A stretch of DNA of 64,000 nt from NCBI RefSeq assembly GCF_900103175.1, contig NZ_FNLF01000002.1:186001-250000 (forward strand), read 5' to 3'. The notes below the pieces were generated by a model. The model was given only the letters and a program-made list of their open reading frames with translations, had not been told where the DNA came from and did not search any database. Positions 28,396 through 38,191 of the stretch are shown in pieces. Position 1 is the stretch's first letter; each line of letters begins with the position of its first letter. This stretch comes from Tsukamurella pulmonis. GTDB lineage: Bacteria; Actinomycetota; Actinomycetes; Mycobacteriales; Mycobacteriaceae. A program made the position numbers and the translations under genes.

Positions 28396-29894
28396 GCCAC
28401 TCGATCCCCGCGACCCGGCAGCGCCCGCACGAGTCCGTCGGTTCCACCGCCTACTCCTGGCCCGGGTACCTCCGTGCGCAGGCAAGGATCTGGTGGCGTT
28501 CCCCCTTGGCGTACGTGGCGGTGGGCGCGGCAGTCTTCACCGTCGTCACCTGCGGACTTCAGCTCGCCGCCGGCAGCCCGGATTGGGACTCCGCCCGGGC
28601 GTACCTCAATCTATGGGTGGTCGCGGGTGGTCCGAGCTTCGCCGCTCTGACCGTCGGCATGATGAGCGGTATCGAGTCGCGGCAGTCCGCGGGCGGGATT
28701 CTGCAGCGCGGAGTTCCGGGCCGAATGATCCTCTCCGGTAGGTTCGCTGTGGCCTTCACGTGGACGTGCATCAATCACATCGTGGCGATCACCGTCTGGC
28801 TCGCGCTCTCCGTGGTGACCACGCAGGGGCTCCCCCTCGGCAGCGCCCTCACCTGGGCGCTCGGGTTCGGCGGCACGACGGTGATCGGCTATGCGTGGTA
28901 CGTCGCGCTGCTGGTGCTGATCAGTCTGGTCGCGCCAGTGGCGGGCACGGCACTGACGGCGCTCGCGACGATCGTGATCGGAGTGCAGTTCGTCGAAACC
29001 TCGGGATGGCAGGCGTTACCCCCAGCGTGGTTACTGCGTGGCCCGCTCGACGCCATCGGCACGCATGCGAACGGTACCGGGCTCGACGGGGCGTCCCTGC
29101 CCAGTGGTGCCCTGCCGCTGATCGCCTCGCTCGCTCTCGCCGCCCTGATCATCGCCGGTGCCGGCTCGGCGGTGTACCGCTCGCTCGCAGTCGTTCTCGG
29201 GCGTTCCCACCGCGGACGGGGATCGAGCCTGGTGAACGCCGTCACCGCCCGCCTCCACGGCCCGGGAGGCGCGCTGGTCCAGATCCTCCGCGGCGGTCTC
29301 GTGCCCGGTCTGTGCGTCGCGACCGTCGCGCTCACGCTCCTCCTCGCCCGATGGCGGCCGGCGGAGGACGCCGCGGAATTCTTCGGGATCGTGGCGCTTC
29401 CGCTCGGCTGCGCCGTCCTGCCCACCCTGTGGATCGCGAGGCTCCGCACGGGCATTCGGGCGGTGGCCACGCGTTCGCTCGTGCCGGAGCGACTCGGATG
29501 GCGGTTGATCGTAGCGATGGACGCCGTCGTGGTCGCGATGAGTGCGCTCGTCGGGATCGGACTCGGCGCTGGGGGCTACGCGGACGGTGCCGCACTGTTT
29601 CGGCACGTGCTCGTGTGGTGCGCAGCGGGGTGGCTGCTCATCGCTCTCGCGTCGGTCGTGAACGAGTTGGCCGGCCAGGTCGCCGGACTCGCCTGGGCGA
29701 TCATCGGAACCGTCTTCGGGGCGCTGGTGGGCGGAACGGTCCTCCAGGACACGGTCGGCTGGGTCTTTCCCACGGCATGGGGATCACGGGCCGAGCCGTC
29801 GGAGATGGTGGTGGTGCTTGCTCTGACGGTGCTGCTCGGTGTCCCGTTGAGTATCGTCGCCGCGCGATCCGTGTACCGGGTGCGGCGTCACTGA
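28392..29894 (+). CDS. ABC-2 type permease, large
   Basis: 500 residues with about 12 hydrophobic segments in two similar halves, so it is likely a fused dimer of ABC-2 permeases. A short basic cytoplasmic N-terminus precedes the first helix. It overlaps the ATPase gene by 4 bases, and its last 7 bases overlap the convergent response-regulator gene. The pairing with a DesK/NarL two-component system recalls Gram-positive resistance modules for amphipathic antibiotics (LnrJK/LnrLMN type). The substrate is unknown. Confidence 0.78.
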   Translation: MSHSIPATRQRPHESVGSTAYSWPGYLRAQARIWWRSPLAYVAVGAAVFTVVTCGLQLAAGSPDWDSARAYLNLWVVAGGPSFAALTVGMMSGIESRQSAGGILQRGVPGRMILSGRFAVAFTWTCINHIVAITVWLALSVVTTQGLPLGSALTWALGFGGTTVIGYAWYVALLVLISLVAPVAGTALTALATIVIGVQFVETSGWQALPPAWLLRGPLDAIGTHANGTGLDGASLPSGALPLIASLALAALIIAGAGSAVYRSLAVVLGRSHRGRGSSLVNAVTARLHGPGGALVQILRGGLVPGLCVATVALTLLLARWRPAEDAAEFFGIVALPLGCAVLPTLWIARLRTGIRAVATRSLVPERLGWRLIVAMDAVVVAMSALVGIGLGAGGYADGAALFRHVLVWCAAGWLLIALASVVNELAGQVAGLAWAIIGTVFGALVGGTVLQDTVGWVFPTAWGSRAEPSEMVVVLALTVLLGVPLSIVAARSVYRVRRH

Positions 29895-30532
29895 TCCCCT
29901 CGGAAGGCAACCCGCACCAGGGCGACCCGATCCCGGCATTGGAGCTTCACCAGGAGCGCGCGGACGTGCGTCTTCACAGTCGATTCCGCGACGAACAAGT
30001 GCTCCGCGATCTCCCCGTTGGTGAGCCCGGCTCCGATGAGGGTGAGGACTTCGCGCTCGCGATCGGAGAGCCGAGTTGCGATCGGATCGGTGGCCGCCTT
30101 CGGCCGGATGGCCGAGAACACGTGCGCGGTCGCGGACTCCGCGAGGACGACACCCCCGGCATGGACCTCGCGCACCGCGTCGGCCAGATCCTCGGGCGCA
30201 CAGTCCTTGAGCAGGAAGCCCCTGGCACCGTAGGTGATCGCCATCTCGACGTAGGACTCCACGTTGAACGTGGTGACGACGATGACGGCGGGACGCGAGC
30301 GCGAGGCGGACAGTGATCGCATGGCCTCCAGGCCGGACAGTACCGGCATCCGAACGTCGACGATCACCACATCGATGCCCGGGATCTCGGTGACGAGCCG
30401 CACCAGATCGGCACCGTTCTCGGCGACTGCGACCACCTCGATGTCGGGCAGCGCGTCGAGGTATTCGCGGAACGAATCCCGGATCACCTCTTGGTCGTCG
30501 GCGATGACGACGCGGATGGGGCCTGCGGTCAT
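29888..30532 (-). CDS. NarL-family response regulator
   Basis: 214 residues. Receiver domain with the acid pair in VVIADDQEV, phosphoacceptor Asp in IVDVRMPVLSG, conserved Thr in VVTTFN and Lys in FLLKDCAP. C-terminal LuxR-type helix-turn-helix with LSDREREVLTLIGAGLTNGE and STVKTHV. Its ATG overlaps the stop of the sensor kinase (ATGA). Partner of the adjacent kinase; likely target is the nested repeat ahead of the ABC exporter. Confidence 0.93.
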   Translation of the reverse strand: MTAGPIRVVIADDQEVIRDSFREYLDALPDIEVVAVAENGADLVRLVTEIPGIDVVIVDVRMPVLSGLEAMRSLSASRSRPAVIVVTTFNVESYVEMAITYGARGFLLKDCAPEDLADAVREVHAGGVVLAESATAHVFSAIRPKAATDPIATRLSDREREVLTLIGAGLTNGEIAEHLFVAESTVKTHVRALLVKLQCRDRVALVRVAFRGDQ

Positions 30533-31752
30533 CCGTGCCTCACCGCCTCGGCCAGGGGGATGATCGCTTTGACGGTGAACCTCTCGCGTCCCACGTCCAC
30601 CGCCGCCACGCCCCCCACGTCGGCGACGCGCTGCCGCAGCATCGTCAGTCCGCGGCCCGAACCCCGGCTGTCGCCTGGGCCGGCGTCCTGCCGCACGGGA
30701 TTGGCGATGTCGATGCTGACCATTTCCGCATGGCCCGGTCGGTGGATCCGGTCCAACTGCACCGTCACCGGGCACCCGGCGCCGTTGTGCCGGATCACGT
30801 TGATCACCGCCTCCTCGACGACCTGGCGCACCACCGCCCGTACAGGCGGTGCGAGCGCGCTGTCGATCCGGTCGATCGTCGCCGGATCCGGGATCACCGT
30901 GAGATCGGCGTTCCACCGCTGCAGATCAGCGAGGAACCGCTGGAGCGGCACCGACGATCCGTCCGGACGGCCGCCGTCGTTCCGGGACAGCAGTCCCAAC
31001 GTGCGGCGCAGGTCCACCAGGGAATCGGCGGACAGTCGGGCGATCACCTGCAGTGCCTCGCTCATCCGTTGCGGGTCCGCGGTGCCCGCGGCGGCGGTCG
31101 CGGACTTCGCTCGGATCGCCGTCAACGCGTGGCCGAGCCCGTCGTGCAGTTCCTCGGCGATCCGCTCCCGCTCGGCGTCGTGGGCCCTCCGAACAGCGTC
31201 CTCGCGTTCCCGACGGGTGTTCTCGCGCTCGAGCCGCCGTCGGCTCGCCCACGAATAGCACAGAGCCAGCACCGCGATGTGCAGCGCGTACACCCATTGT
31301 TTCTGTTCGGCGGGGACAACCGCCGGACTCCAGACGGAGCCCACGGCGGCGACGACGGTCGCCAGGATGCCGGGCCATCGCCGCGGATGCCATTGAACGA
31401 CGGCGACGATGGACAGGGGTACGCAGATCACCAGGGGGAACACCCCCAGACTGGTGGTCGATCGGGTCGCCACCATGACCGCGAAGGCGGCGAAGGTCAC
31501 CGCCGCGGCGACGGCGACTGCGCGGCGCCGGAACGGCACCGCGACAGCGGCGACGGTGTAGCAGGCAGCGGCGACGGCGCCGTCCGCCGGGCTCCCGCGG
31601 GTCACGACGATGTACCAGGCGATCGGCACCCAGGGCAGCAGAGCGGTGAAGTAGATCAGGTCGCTGCGGGGCACGCCGCAGACCGATCCGGCGTGGCCCG
31701 GCCGGTGCCGCGACGATGCCGCGGTGACGGATGCCCCCTCCGTGGTCGCCAT
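30529..31752 (-). CDS. DesK-type sensor histidine kinase
   Basis: 407 residues. About five to six membrane helices span residues 33-170 with no large extracellular loop, which suggests sensing within the membrane. A linker coiled coil follows, then the HisKA_3 dimerisation box ERERIAEELHDGLGHALTAI with the phosphorylated His, and an HATPase with VVEEAVINVIRHNG (N box) and GSGRGLTMLRQRV (G2). It passes phosphate to the NarL-type partner. ATG at 31752 is 27 bases from the LLM gene's stop on the same strand; no obvious promoter is seen there. Confidence 0.9.
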   Translation of the reverse strand: MATTEGASVTAASSRHRPGHAGSVCGVPRSDLIYFTALLPWVPIAWYIVVTRGSPADGAVAAACYTVAAVAVPFRRRAVAVAAAVTFAAFAVMVATRSTTSLGVFPLVICVPLSIVAVVQWHPRRWPGILATVVAAVGSVWSPAVVPAEQKQWVYALHIAVLALCYSWASRRRLERENTRREREDAVRRAHDAERERIAEELHDGLGHALTAIRAKSATAAAGTADPQRMSEALQVIARLSADSLVDLRRTLGLLSRNDGGRPDGSSVPLQRFLADLQRWNADLTVIPDPATIDRIDSALAPPVRAVVRQVVEEAVINVIRHNGAGCPVTVQLDRIHRPGHAEMVSIDIANPVRQDAGPGDSRGSGRGLTMLRQRVADVGGVAAVDVGRERFTVKAIIPLAEAVRHG

Positions 31753-31779
31753 CGGTGCCGCGCGGTCCCCTCGTCCGGC

Positions 31780-32655
31780 CTAGCGGAGGTGGCGCTCGGC
31801 GAAGGCGTCGAGCGCGTCCTCGGTCCCGTGGAAGGGCTCGTCGGGGCGCGGCCAATGCACGATCACGTCCGTGAACCCGAGCTCGGCGGCGCGGCCGACG
31901 GCGTCGTCGGCCGCGTCGGGTGAGCTGAGGCTGTAGGTGCCACTGAAGTCGACAGCCAGGTACCGGTCGACGCTGCGCGGATCGCGCCCGACATCGGCGA
32001 GGGCGTCGTCGAGACGGCCGGAGAGTTCCGCGACGCGGGACCACCAGGCGTCGCCGCCGTCACCGTCGGGCCCGGTGGTGACCCAGCCCTGCCCCTGCTC
32101 GGCCACGAGTCGTAGCCCCTTGGGGCCGTTCGCCGCGAGCACGAAGGGCATGCGCGGCGACTGCGCGGGGGCGCCGACCATGCGCGCGCCGACGGCGCGG
32201 TAGAGCGGACCGTCGAAGGAGATGGGCCCCTGCTGCTCGAACCGCAGCAGCACGTCGAGGTCGCGGGTGAACTCCACGAACCGCTCGTGTCGCTGGCGCG
32301 GCGTGAGCTCGGGCTGCCCGAGGACGAAGGCGTCGAATCCGGTACCGCCGGAGCCGATCCCCAGCAGGAAGCGGCCGCCGGAGATCTCGTCGACGCCGGC
32401 GAGGTCCTTGGCGAAGGGGACGGGGTGTCGGTAGTTGGGCGAGGAGACGAAGGTGCCCAGGCGGATGCGTTCGGTCGCGGTGGCCGCCGCGGTGAGGAGC
32501 GGTACCGTCGCGCCCCAGGGCTGATCGGCGAGCGTGCGCCACGAGAGGTGGTCGTAGGTCCAGGCGTGATGGAAGCCGAGCTCCTCCGCCTTGCGCCAGC
32601 GCCGGCGCGCCTCGGGCCACGGGTACTGGGGCAGGATCACCACTCCGAATCGCAC
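31780..32655 (-). CDS. LLM-class F420-dependent oxidoreductase
   Basis: 291 residues of a luciferase-like (alpha/beta)8 barrel: an early acidic motif AWTYDHLSWRTL, RIRLGTFVSSPNYRHPVPFAKDLAGVDEISGGRFLLGIGSGG split over two strands and helices, and a cofactor-phosphate region near FVLAANGPKGLRL. This pattern fits F420-dependent members common in Mycobacteriales. The reaction and substrate are unknown. GTG at 32655 is the only reasonable start before the OPT gene promoter. Confidence 0.85.
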   Translation of the reverse strand: MRFGVVILPQYPWPEARRRWRKAEELGFHHAWTYDHLSWRTLADQPWGATVPLLTAAATATERIRLGTFVSSPNYRHPVPFAKDLAGVDEISGGRFLLGIGSGGTGFDAFVLGQPELTPRQRHERFVEFTRDLDVLLRFEQQGPISFDGPLYRAVGARMVGAPAQSPRMPFVLAANGPKGLRLVAEQGQGWVTTGPDGDGGDAWWSRVAELSGRLDDALADVGRDPRSVDRYLAVDFSGTYSLSSPDAADDAVGRAAELGFTDVIVHWPRPDEPFHGTEDALDAFAERHLR

Positions 32656-32780
32656 CCGTCCACCCTACGACTCGTGACCTCGTCGCACGACCTGGCGCGT
32701 TCGCGACGTACGATCGCCTGCTTGGACCTAGGGTTTTCACGTTCGGCCGAACCGGCCGCGTCCTTGAGAAGGGATACACC

Positions 32781-34793
32781 ATGTCCACACCGGTACCCGC
32801 CGCGCCGAAATCCGGCGTCCGCGAGTTCACGACCCGGGCCGTCATCCTCGGCGGCATCATCACGCTGGTCTTCACCGCCGCGAACGCGTATCTGGGCCTG
32901 AAGGTCGGCTTGACCTTCGCCACGTCGATCCCGGCGGCCGTGATCTCGATGGCGCTGCTGCGCTACTTCGCGAACCACTCCATCATCGAGAACAACATCG
33001 TGCAGACGATCGCCTCGGCCGCGGGCACGCTCTCGGCCATCGTGTTCATCCTGCCCGGCCTCGTGATGGTCGGCTGGTGGGCGGACTTCCCGTACTGGAC
33101 CACCACCCTGGTCTGCCTGGTCGGCGGCGTGCTCGGCGTCATGTACTCGATCCCGCTGCGGCGGGCCCTGGTCACCGGATCCGATCTGCCCTTCCCCGAG
33201 GGCGTCGCCGCGGCCGAGGTGCTCAAGGTCGGCGACACCGCGGAGGGCGCGAGCGAGAACAAGCGCGGCCTGCGGATGATCGTCCTCGGCTCGCTCGCGG
33301 CCGCCGGCTACGCGCTGCTGGCGAAGATGAAGATCGTCGCCGAGGGCCTGTCCACCACACTGCGGATCGGCAACGGCGGCACGCTGTTCGTGCCCGGCCT
33401 GTCCTTCGCGCTGATCGGCGTCGGGCACCTCGTGGGCGTCACCGTCGGCTTCGCGATGATCGTGGGCCTCGTCATCTCCTACTTCGTGCTGTTGCCGATC
33501 TGGACCTCGGGGCAGCTGCCGGACACCGGCAGCATCACCAAGGTGGTCTCGACCGCCTTCAGTACCGAGGTCCGCCTCATCGGCGCCGGCGCGATCGCCA
33601 TCGCCGCCGTCTGGACGCTGATCAAGATCCTCGGCCCGGTGCTGCGCGGCATCGCCGATTCGATCTCCAGCTCGCGCAAGCGCCGCGACGGCGAGCTCGT
33701 CGACATCACCGAGCGCGACATCCCGTTCCCGTACGTGGCGGGCATCGTCGTCGCGTCCCTGGTGCCGATCGGCATCCTGCTGTGGATGTTCACCTCCGGC
33801 ACGGCGCTCGAGGGCCAGGCCGGCGGCATCATCACCCTGAGCATCGTCTACATCCTGGTGCTGGGCCTCGTGGTCGCGTCCGTGTGCGGCTACATGGCCG
33901 GCCTGATCGGTGCGTCCAACAGCCCCGTCTCCGGCGTCGGCATCCTCGTCGTGCTGTCCGCGGCGCTGCTGATCCGCGCCGTGTGGGGCCCGGCGGAGGG
34001 CGACACCGCCACCGCGCTGGTCGCCTACACGCTGTTCACCGCGGCGATCATCTTCTCCATCGCCACCATCTCCAACGACAACCTGCAGGACCTCAAGACG
34101 GGCCAGTTGGTCGGCGCCACGCCGTGGAAGCAGCAGGTGGCCCTCGTGATCGGTGTGGCCTTCGGCTCCGCGATCATCCCGCCGGTGCTCGACCTGCTGC
34201 AGAGCGGCTTCGGCTTCGTCGGCGCGCCCGGCGCGGGCGACAGCGCGCTCGCGGCACCGCAGGCCTCGCTGCTCTCGAGCCTGTCCAAGGGCGTCTTCGG
34301 CGGCGATCTGGACTGGGGCCTGATCGGCCTCGGCGTACTCATCGGCGCCGCGGTGATCGCGATCGACGAGGTGCTCTCCCGCACCTCGAAGTTCCGGCTG
34401 CCGCCGCTGGCCGTGGGCATGGGCATGTACCTGCCGATGAGCGTGACGCTGATGATCCCGGTGGGCGCCGTGCTCGGCTACTTCTACAACCGCTGGGCCG
34501 ACCGTTCGGCCAAGGGCGAGGTCGCGGAGGGCCGCAAGCGGCTCGGCACGCTGCTCGCCACCGGTCTCATCGTGGGCGAGTCGCTGTTCGGCGTGCTCTA
34601 CGCCGGCATCGTGGTGCTCGCCGATCGCGCGCCGGACTTCCCTGTGATCGGCGGCAAGGAGGAGCCGCTGGCGCTGCCCTTCATCGGCGAGGGCTGGCTG
34701 CACTGGGGCGAGGCGCTCGGCGTGGTCCTGTTCGCCGCGATCTGCGCCTGGCTGTACCTCCGCACCAAGAAGGTGGCGGCGGAACCCGCCTGA
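32781..34793 (+). CDS. OPT family transporter (oligopeptide/iron-chelate type)
   Basis: 670 residues with about 15-16 membrane helices. Family motifs visible are ANAYLGLKVGLTFATSIPAA near the N-terminus, HSIIENNIVQTIASAAG and a helix-rich core with a conserved DLDWGLIGLGVLIGA segment late in the protein. OPT proteins are proton-coupled importers of oligopeptides or metal chelates such as iron-siderophores. ATG follows AGAAGGGA. It stands alone and is closed by a very strong hairpin. No iron box is seen. Confidence 0.87.
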   Translation: MSTPVPAAPKSGVREFTTRAVILGGIITLVFTAANAYLGLKVGLTFATSIPAAVISMALLRYFANHSIIENNIVQTIASAAGTLSAIVFILPGLVMVGWWADFPYWTTTLVCLVGGVLGVMYSIPLRRALVTGSDLPFPEGVAAAEVLKVGDTAEGASENKRGLRMIVLGSLAAAGYALLAKMKIVAEGLSTTLRIGNGGTLFVPGLSFALIGVGHLVGVTVGFAMIVGLVISYFVLLPIWTSGQLPDTGSITKVVSTAFSTEVRLIGAGAIAIAAVWTLIKILGPVLRGIADSISSSRKRRDGELVDITERDIPFPYVAGIVVASLVPIGILLWMFTSGTALEGQAGGIITLSIVYILVLGLVVASVCGYMAGLIGASNSPVSGVGILVVLSAALLIRAVWGPAEGDTATALVAYTLFTAAIIFSIATISNDNLQDLKTGQLVGATPWKQQVALVIGVAFGSAIIPPVLDLLQSGFGFVGAPGAGDSALAAPQASLLSSLSKGVFGGDLDWGLIGLGVLIGAAVIAIDEVLSRTSKFRLPPLAVGMGMYLPMSVTLMIPVGAVLGYFYNRWADRSAKGEVAEGRKRLGTLLATGLIVGESLFGVLYAGIVVLADRAPDFPVIGGKEEPLALPFIGEGWLHWGEALGVVLFAAICAWLYLRTKKVAAEPA

Positions 34794-34810
34794 TCCTCGC
34801 TCTCCCGACC

Positions 34811-34851
34811 TGTGCCGGACAGTGCTCCCTCAGCGAGCACTGTCCGGCACA
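34811..34851. terminator. Very strong bidirectional terminator
   Basis: TGTGCCGGACAGTGCTC (34811-34827) pairs perfectly over 17 bases with GAGCACTGTCCGGCACA (34835-34851) around a 7-base loop. It separates the convergent OPT and TerD genes and would stop transcription from both sides, isolating the Ter cluster. Confidence 0.8.
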
Positions 34852-34857
34852 CGTCTC

Positions 34858-36210
34858 TCAGTCGAGGAAGGGGGCGAGCTGCGGGATCGCGTCGCGCGGT
34901 GTCTTGGCGTTGATGCACTCGCCGATCGCCTGCAGCTTCCACTCGCCGCCCTGGCGGGTGATGGTGCACATGACGATCCCCGTGTAGGGCATGCCGCCGG
35001 CGAGCGCGAACCGCGCCAGCTCGACGCCCGAGGTGGAGTCCACCAGCCGGCAGTAGGCGTTGTCGACCTGGTCGAACCGCTGCCCCTGGTACGAGCTGAC
35101 GATGAACACGAGCGAGGTCACCTGCGGCGTCACGGCCGGCAGGTTCACGTTGACCACCTCGTCGTCGCCGTCCCCGGCGCCGGTGAGATTGTCCCCGAGA
35201 TGCTGGATCGAGCCGTCCTTGGACTGCAACTGCCCGAAGTAGACCACGTCCACGGGCTGCTGCCCCGCGAAGAGCACCACCGAGGCGTCCAGGTCGATGT
35301 CCTTGGCCTTCGACCCGAACAGCCCCTGCTTGCGCACCGGGTCCCAGCCCAGCCCCATCGCGATCCGCGTGAGCTGAACGCCGCCGTCCTTGCGCAGCAC
35401 CACCTTCTGGCCCTTGGTGAGATCGACCCGCTTGTTCTTCGTCAGGCTGACCTCGCCCGTCCCGGCCGCCTGCTGCTGCCCGGCGAGCTGTGCGGTGGGG
35501 GTGAAGGGCTGCGCCGGTGGCGGTGTGTTCTGCTGCGGCGCAGGGGTGTTGAAGTAGTCGATCGGCGCGCTGCCCGCCGGGGCCGACGGTGCCGTCCCGC
35601 TCGCGAAGTAGTCGATCGGCGCACCTGCCGCGGCCGGGGGCTGCTGCGCGGGTGCCGGCGGGGCCGGGGTCGACGGTGCGGCGGGCGCCGGCGGTGCCTG
35701 CTGGGCGGCCGGCGGCGGGGCGGGGGCGTCGTCGACGCTGACCCCGTGATCGCGCACCAGGTCCGCGAAGCCGCCCGCGTAGCCCTGGCCCACGGCGCGC
35801 ACCTTCCAGTCGGCGCCGCGACGGTAGACCTCGACCGCGATCACCACGGACTCACTGGTCAGCCCATCGATGGGGTACTCGTACAGCGGGGCCCCGGCAC
35901 CGTCCCTCACGCGGGCGACGGGGGCGCCGAACCGCCCGAAGGAGGCCGAGGCGTCGTCGAGGGTGATGGCGACGCGTACCTGGGCGATGTCGGCGGGCAC
36001 GGCCGCGCCGTCGATGCGCAGGGCCCCGTTCGTCAGGCTCACTCCGGGCCCGGTGGGCTGGTTGAAGAAGACGAAATCGGCGTCGGAGCGCACCTTCCCG
36101 GCGTCGGTCACGAGCAGGGCGGAGACGTCCGCGGGGGCGGGCAGCTCGACGGTGACGGTGACCGGGCCGGCGGGCAGCGGCCCGTTCTGGCCCTTGGACA
36201 GTGCGGTCAT
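34858..36210 (-). CDS. Two-domain TerD-family protein with Pro-rich linker
   Basis: 450 residues. N-terminal TerD-like domain (about 1-160: ALLVTDAGKVRSDADFVFFN, then the VEVYRRGADWKVRAVGQGY end strand). A Pro/Ala/Gln linker (about 161-250) carries APIDYF twice (197-202, 215-220). The C-terminal TerD domain (about 255-450) has the acidic metal-site runs DIDLDAS and LTGAGDGDDEVVNVNL. TerD domains bind calcium and act in chemical, metal and phage stress responses. It is the last gene of a coupled chain; its ATG overlaps the HAD stop. Confidence 0.85.
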   Translation of the reverse strand: MTALSKGQNGPLPAGPVTVTVELPAPADVSALLVTDAGKVRSDADFVFFNQPTGPGVSLTNGALRIDGAAVPADIAQVRVAITLDDASASFGRFGAPVARVRDGAGAPLYEYPIDGLTSESVVIAVEVYRRGADWKVRAVGQGYAGGFADLVRDHGVSVDDAPAPPPAAQQAPPAPAAPSTPAPPAPAQQPPAAAGAPIDYFASGTAPSAPAGSAPIDYFNTPAPQQNTPPPAQPFTPTAQLAGQQQAAGTGEVSLTKNKRVDLTKGQKVVLRKDGGVQLTRIAMGLGWDPVRKQGLFGSKAKDIDLDASVVLFAGQQPVDVVYFGQLQSKDGSIQHLGDNLTGAGDGDDEVVNVNLPAVTPQVTSLVFIVSSYQGQRFDQVDNAYCRLVDSTSGVELARFALAGGMPYTGIVMCTITRQGGEWKLQAIGECINAKTPRDAIPQLAPFLD

Positions 36211-37058
36211 CGGATCTCCTTGATCGGATCGGGGACGGGGACTGCGGTGGCGCTGCGCGCGGCGAGCCACTCGACGATCTCGGTACCGGCGGTGATGCCG
36301 GCGCCGGTGGTGAGCGACAGGTGCGGCAGGGTGACGCCGAGTTCCTCGAGTTCGCCGTGCCGGGGGCGGATCGCGGCGTCGGCGGCCTCGAGCAGGTCCG
36401 CGTCGAGCGCACCGTCGCCCGCCGCGAGCCAGGGCGCGGTGGCCGTGATCGCACCGGTGCTCTCCAGGCGTCGCCGGACCTCTCGAGCCGCACGGGATTT
36501 CGTCACGGGATCGGGGATCGTGTACAGCTTGCGGCCCTGCTGCGAGATGCTCCAGCCCAGCGGTGCGCAGTGGGCCCGCCACTCGTCGACCACCTCCGCG
36601 GGGATGCGGACCTCGGAGACGACGTAGGCGAACAGCCCCGGCACCAGCCGCAGTCGCGCGCCCCACTCGGGCGCGAGGCGGTGCTCGAGCTCCGCCGCGA
36701 TCCGGTCGAGGCCGGCGGGCAGGCCCCCGAGGAGACCGCGGATATGACTGCGCCACTGCGGGTCCGGCGCACCGTCGACGAGGATCTCGCCCCCGTTGGA
36801 GCAGATCGCGAACCGGTGCGGGCCGCCCGGCAGCCGCACGCGCAGGTACTGCTCGGGCGTGCGGGTGGTGGTCGGCACGACCGGTGTCGCGGCGCTGAGC
36901 GCGGCCAGCGCGTCGATGGACGCGGGCGTCATGTAGGACAGGGGAGCGTCGCGGTAGATCTCCACGCACACCGGATCCGCGGTGGCGAACGCCGGGCCGG
37001 AGGCCGCCTGCGAGTAGATCAGGGTGCGGTCGAGATCGCTGGTGACGAAGGCGCTCAC
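36207..37058 (-). CDS. HAD-superfamily phosphatase of the Ter biosynthetic module
   Basis: 283 residues. HAD motif I is at the N-terminus (TSDLDRTL, nucleophile D8 and acid D10), motif II Thr is in VVPTTTRTPEQYL, and motif III/IV are seen as KSRAAREV and AAGDGALDADLL. The fold is that of C2B-capped sugar or nucleotide phosphatases. In Ter clusters such a HAD is predicted to remove a phosphate from the nucleoside-like product (inference by context). GTG at 37058 overlaps the upstream stop and has AAGGAGG before it. Confidence 0.85.
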   Translation of the reverse strand: MSAFVTSDLDRTLIYSQAASGPAFATADPVCVEIYRDAPLSYMTPASIDALAALSAATPVVPTTTRTPEQYLRVRLPGGPHRFAICSNGGEILVDGAPDPQWRSHIRGLLGGLPAGLDRIAAELEHRLAPEWGARLRLVPGLFAYVVSEVRIPAEVVDEWRAHCAPLGWSISQQGRKLYTIPDPVTKSRAAREVRRRLESTGAITATAPWLAAGDGALDADLLEAADAAIRPRHGELEELGVTLPHLSLTTGAGITAGTEIVEWLAARSATAVPVPDPIKEIR

Positions 37059-38191
37059 GCGTCCTCCTTGATCAGGCCGATGCACGCGTAGGCGAGGTCC
37101 GGCACGATCTCGATCGGCACGTCGCGCTCGGCTGCGAGGCGGCGGATGTGCAGGTGATCCGGATCGTCGGGGTCACGCAGCAGCACCCGCCACGGCACGC
37201 GACGCAGCAGCACCCGGGTGGTCTCGCCGATCCCCGGCTTGACCAGGTTCGCGGTGGAGACGCCGTACTCGGCGCGCACGCGCTCCACGGTGGCCCAACC
37301 GGACCAGTCCGGCTCCCGCGCGGCGGGATCCGCGGCGAGCCGCGCGGCCTCTGCGCGGGCGGACGGGGCCGCACCGTCGAAGGCGGCGGTGACGGTGTCG
37401 AGCAGCACGCCGGAGACGTCGTACGGTGCGAGCTCGGCGTAGAACTTCGCTCCGTGGAAGTCCTCGGGGCCGATCAGGTCGGCGTTGAGCACCGTGCGCG
37501 AGACCAGTCCGGAGACCGTCGAGTTCAGGCACGCGGAGGCGATGAGGAAGTCGTCGCGGGTGCCGAAGGTGCGCACGCAGTGACCCGGATCGGCGAGCAC
37601 CGCGAGGTCCGGGTTCAGGCGGACTCCGCGGGCGGCGGCGTACTCCTCGAGCGCCTCCGCGAGCTCGCGGGTGATGGCGCCCTTGCCGGTCCAACCGTCG
37701 ACGAAGACGATCGACGCCGGATCGTGGTGCGCCACCAGATGATCGAGCGCGACGCGGTCGATACCGCGGCCCCGCACGATCGACACGGCGTAATGCGGCA
37801 GGTCCAGCCCGTGCCGGTGCCGCGCCCAGCGGCGCATCAGGATCCCGATCGGTGTTCCCGCGCGGGCCAGCGAGACCAGCACGAGGTCGCGGCCGCGTTC
37901 GTCGAGCAGCAGCTCGGTCACGGTGCCGACGGCCTCGGCCAGGCGGGGCGCGGAGGCGGCGAGCGCGGAGTCGAACAGGGCGCGGTACTCGGCGCTCGGC
38001 TGGTACTCCACGGGCAGCGATTCGGCGTAGTGCGCCTCACCCGACTGGATCTTGCGCTCGCGCTCGGCGACGTCCGCCTCGAGCGCCACCGCCGAGAGGT
38101 CCTTGAGCAGCCACGTCACCTCGTCGGGCGCGTAGGAGCCGAAGTCCGGGCCGTGCAGCGGCGGCGTCGCCGGGGTGATCGCCGGGGTCAT
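37055..38191 (-). CDS. Phosphoribosyltransferase + PELOTA-like protein (StiP family)
   Basis: 378 residues. The body matches the PRTase_1 group also called StiP: YAPDEVTWLLKDLS near the start, a PRTase-like core with SLARAGTPIGILMRRWARH and IVFVDGWTGKGAITRELA. The C-terminal segment HIRRLAAERDVPIEIVPDL plus AYACIGLI resembles the small PELOTA domain. In Ter operons this protein is thought to join a base-like moiety to PRPP; the 'cysteine protease StiP' name used in databases looks misleading. ATG at 38191 overlaps the previous stop. Middle of a translationally coupled chain. Confidence 0.8.
   Translation of the reverse strand: MTPAITPATPPLHGPDFGSYAPDEVTWLLKDLSAVALEADVAERERKIQSGEAHYAESLPVEYQPSAEYRALFDSALAASAPRLAEAVGTVTELLLDERGRDLVLVSLARAGTPIGILMRRWARHRHGLDLPHYAVSIVRGRGIDRVALDHLVAHHDPASIVFVDGWTGKGAITRELAEALEEYAAARGVRLNPDLAVLADPGHCVRTFGTRDDFLIASACLNSTVSGLVSRTVLNADLIGPEDFHGAKFYAELAPYDVSGVLLDTVTAAFDGAAPSARAEAARLAADPAAREPDWSGWATVERVRAEYGVSTANLVKPGIGETTRVLLRRVPWRVLLRDPDDPDHLHIRRLAAERDVPIEIVPDLAYACIGLIKEDA

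Noticed and set aside
32637-34703. A long His/Asp-rich frame antisense to the OPT transporter
   Set aside because: Reverse image of membrane-helix codons; no motif and no ribosome-binding site.
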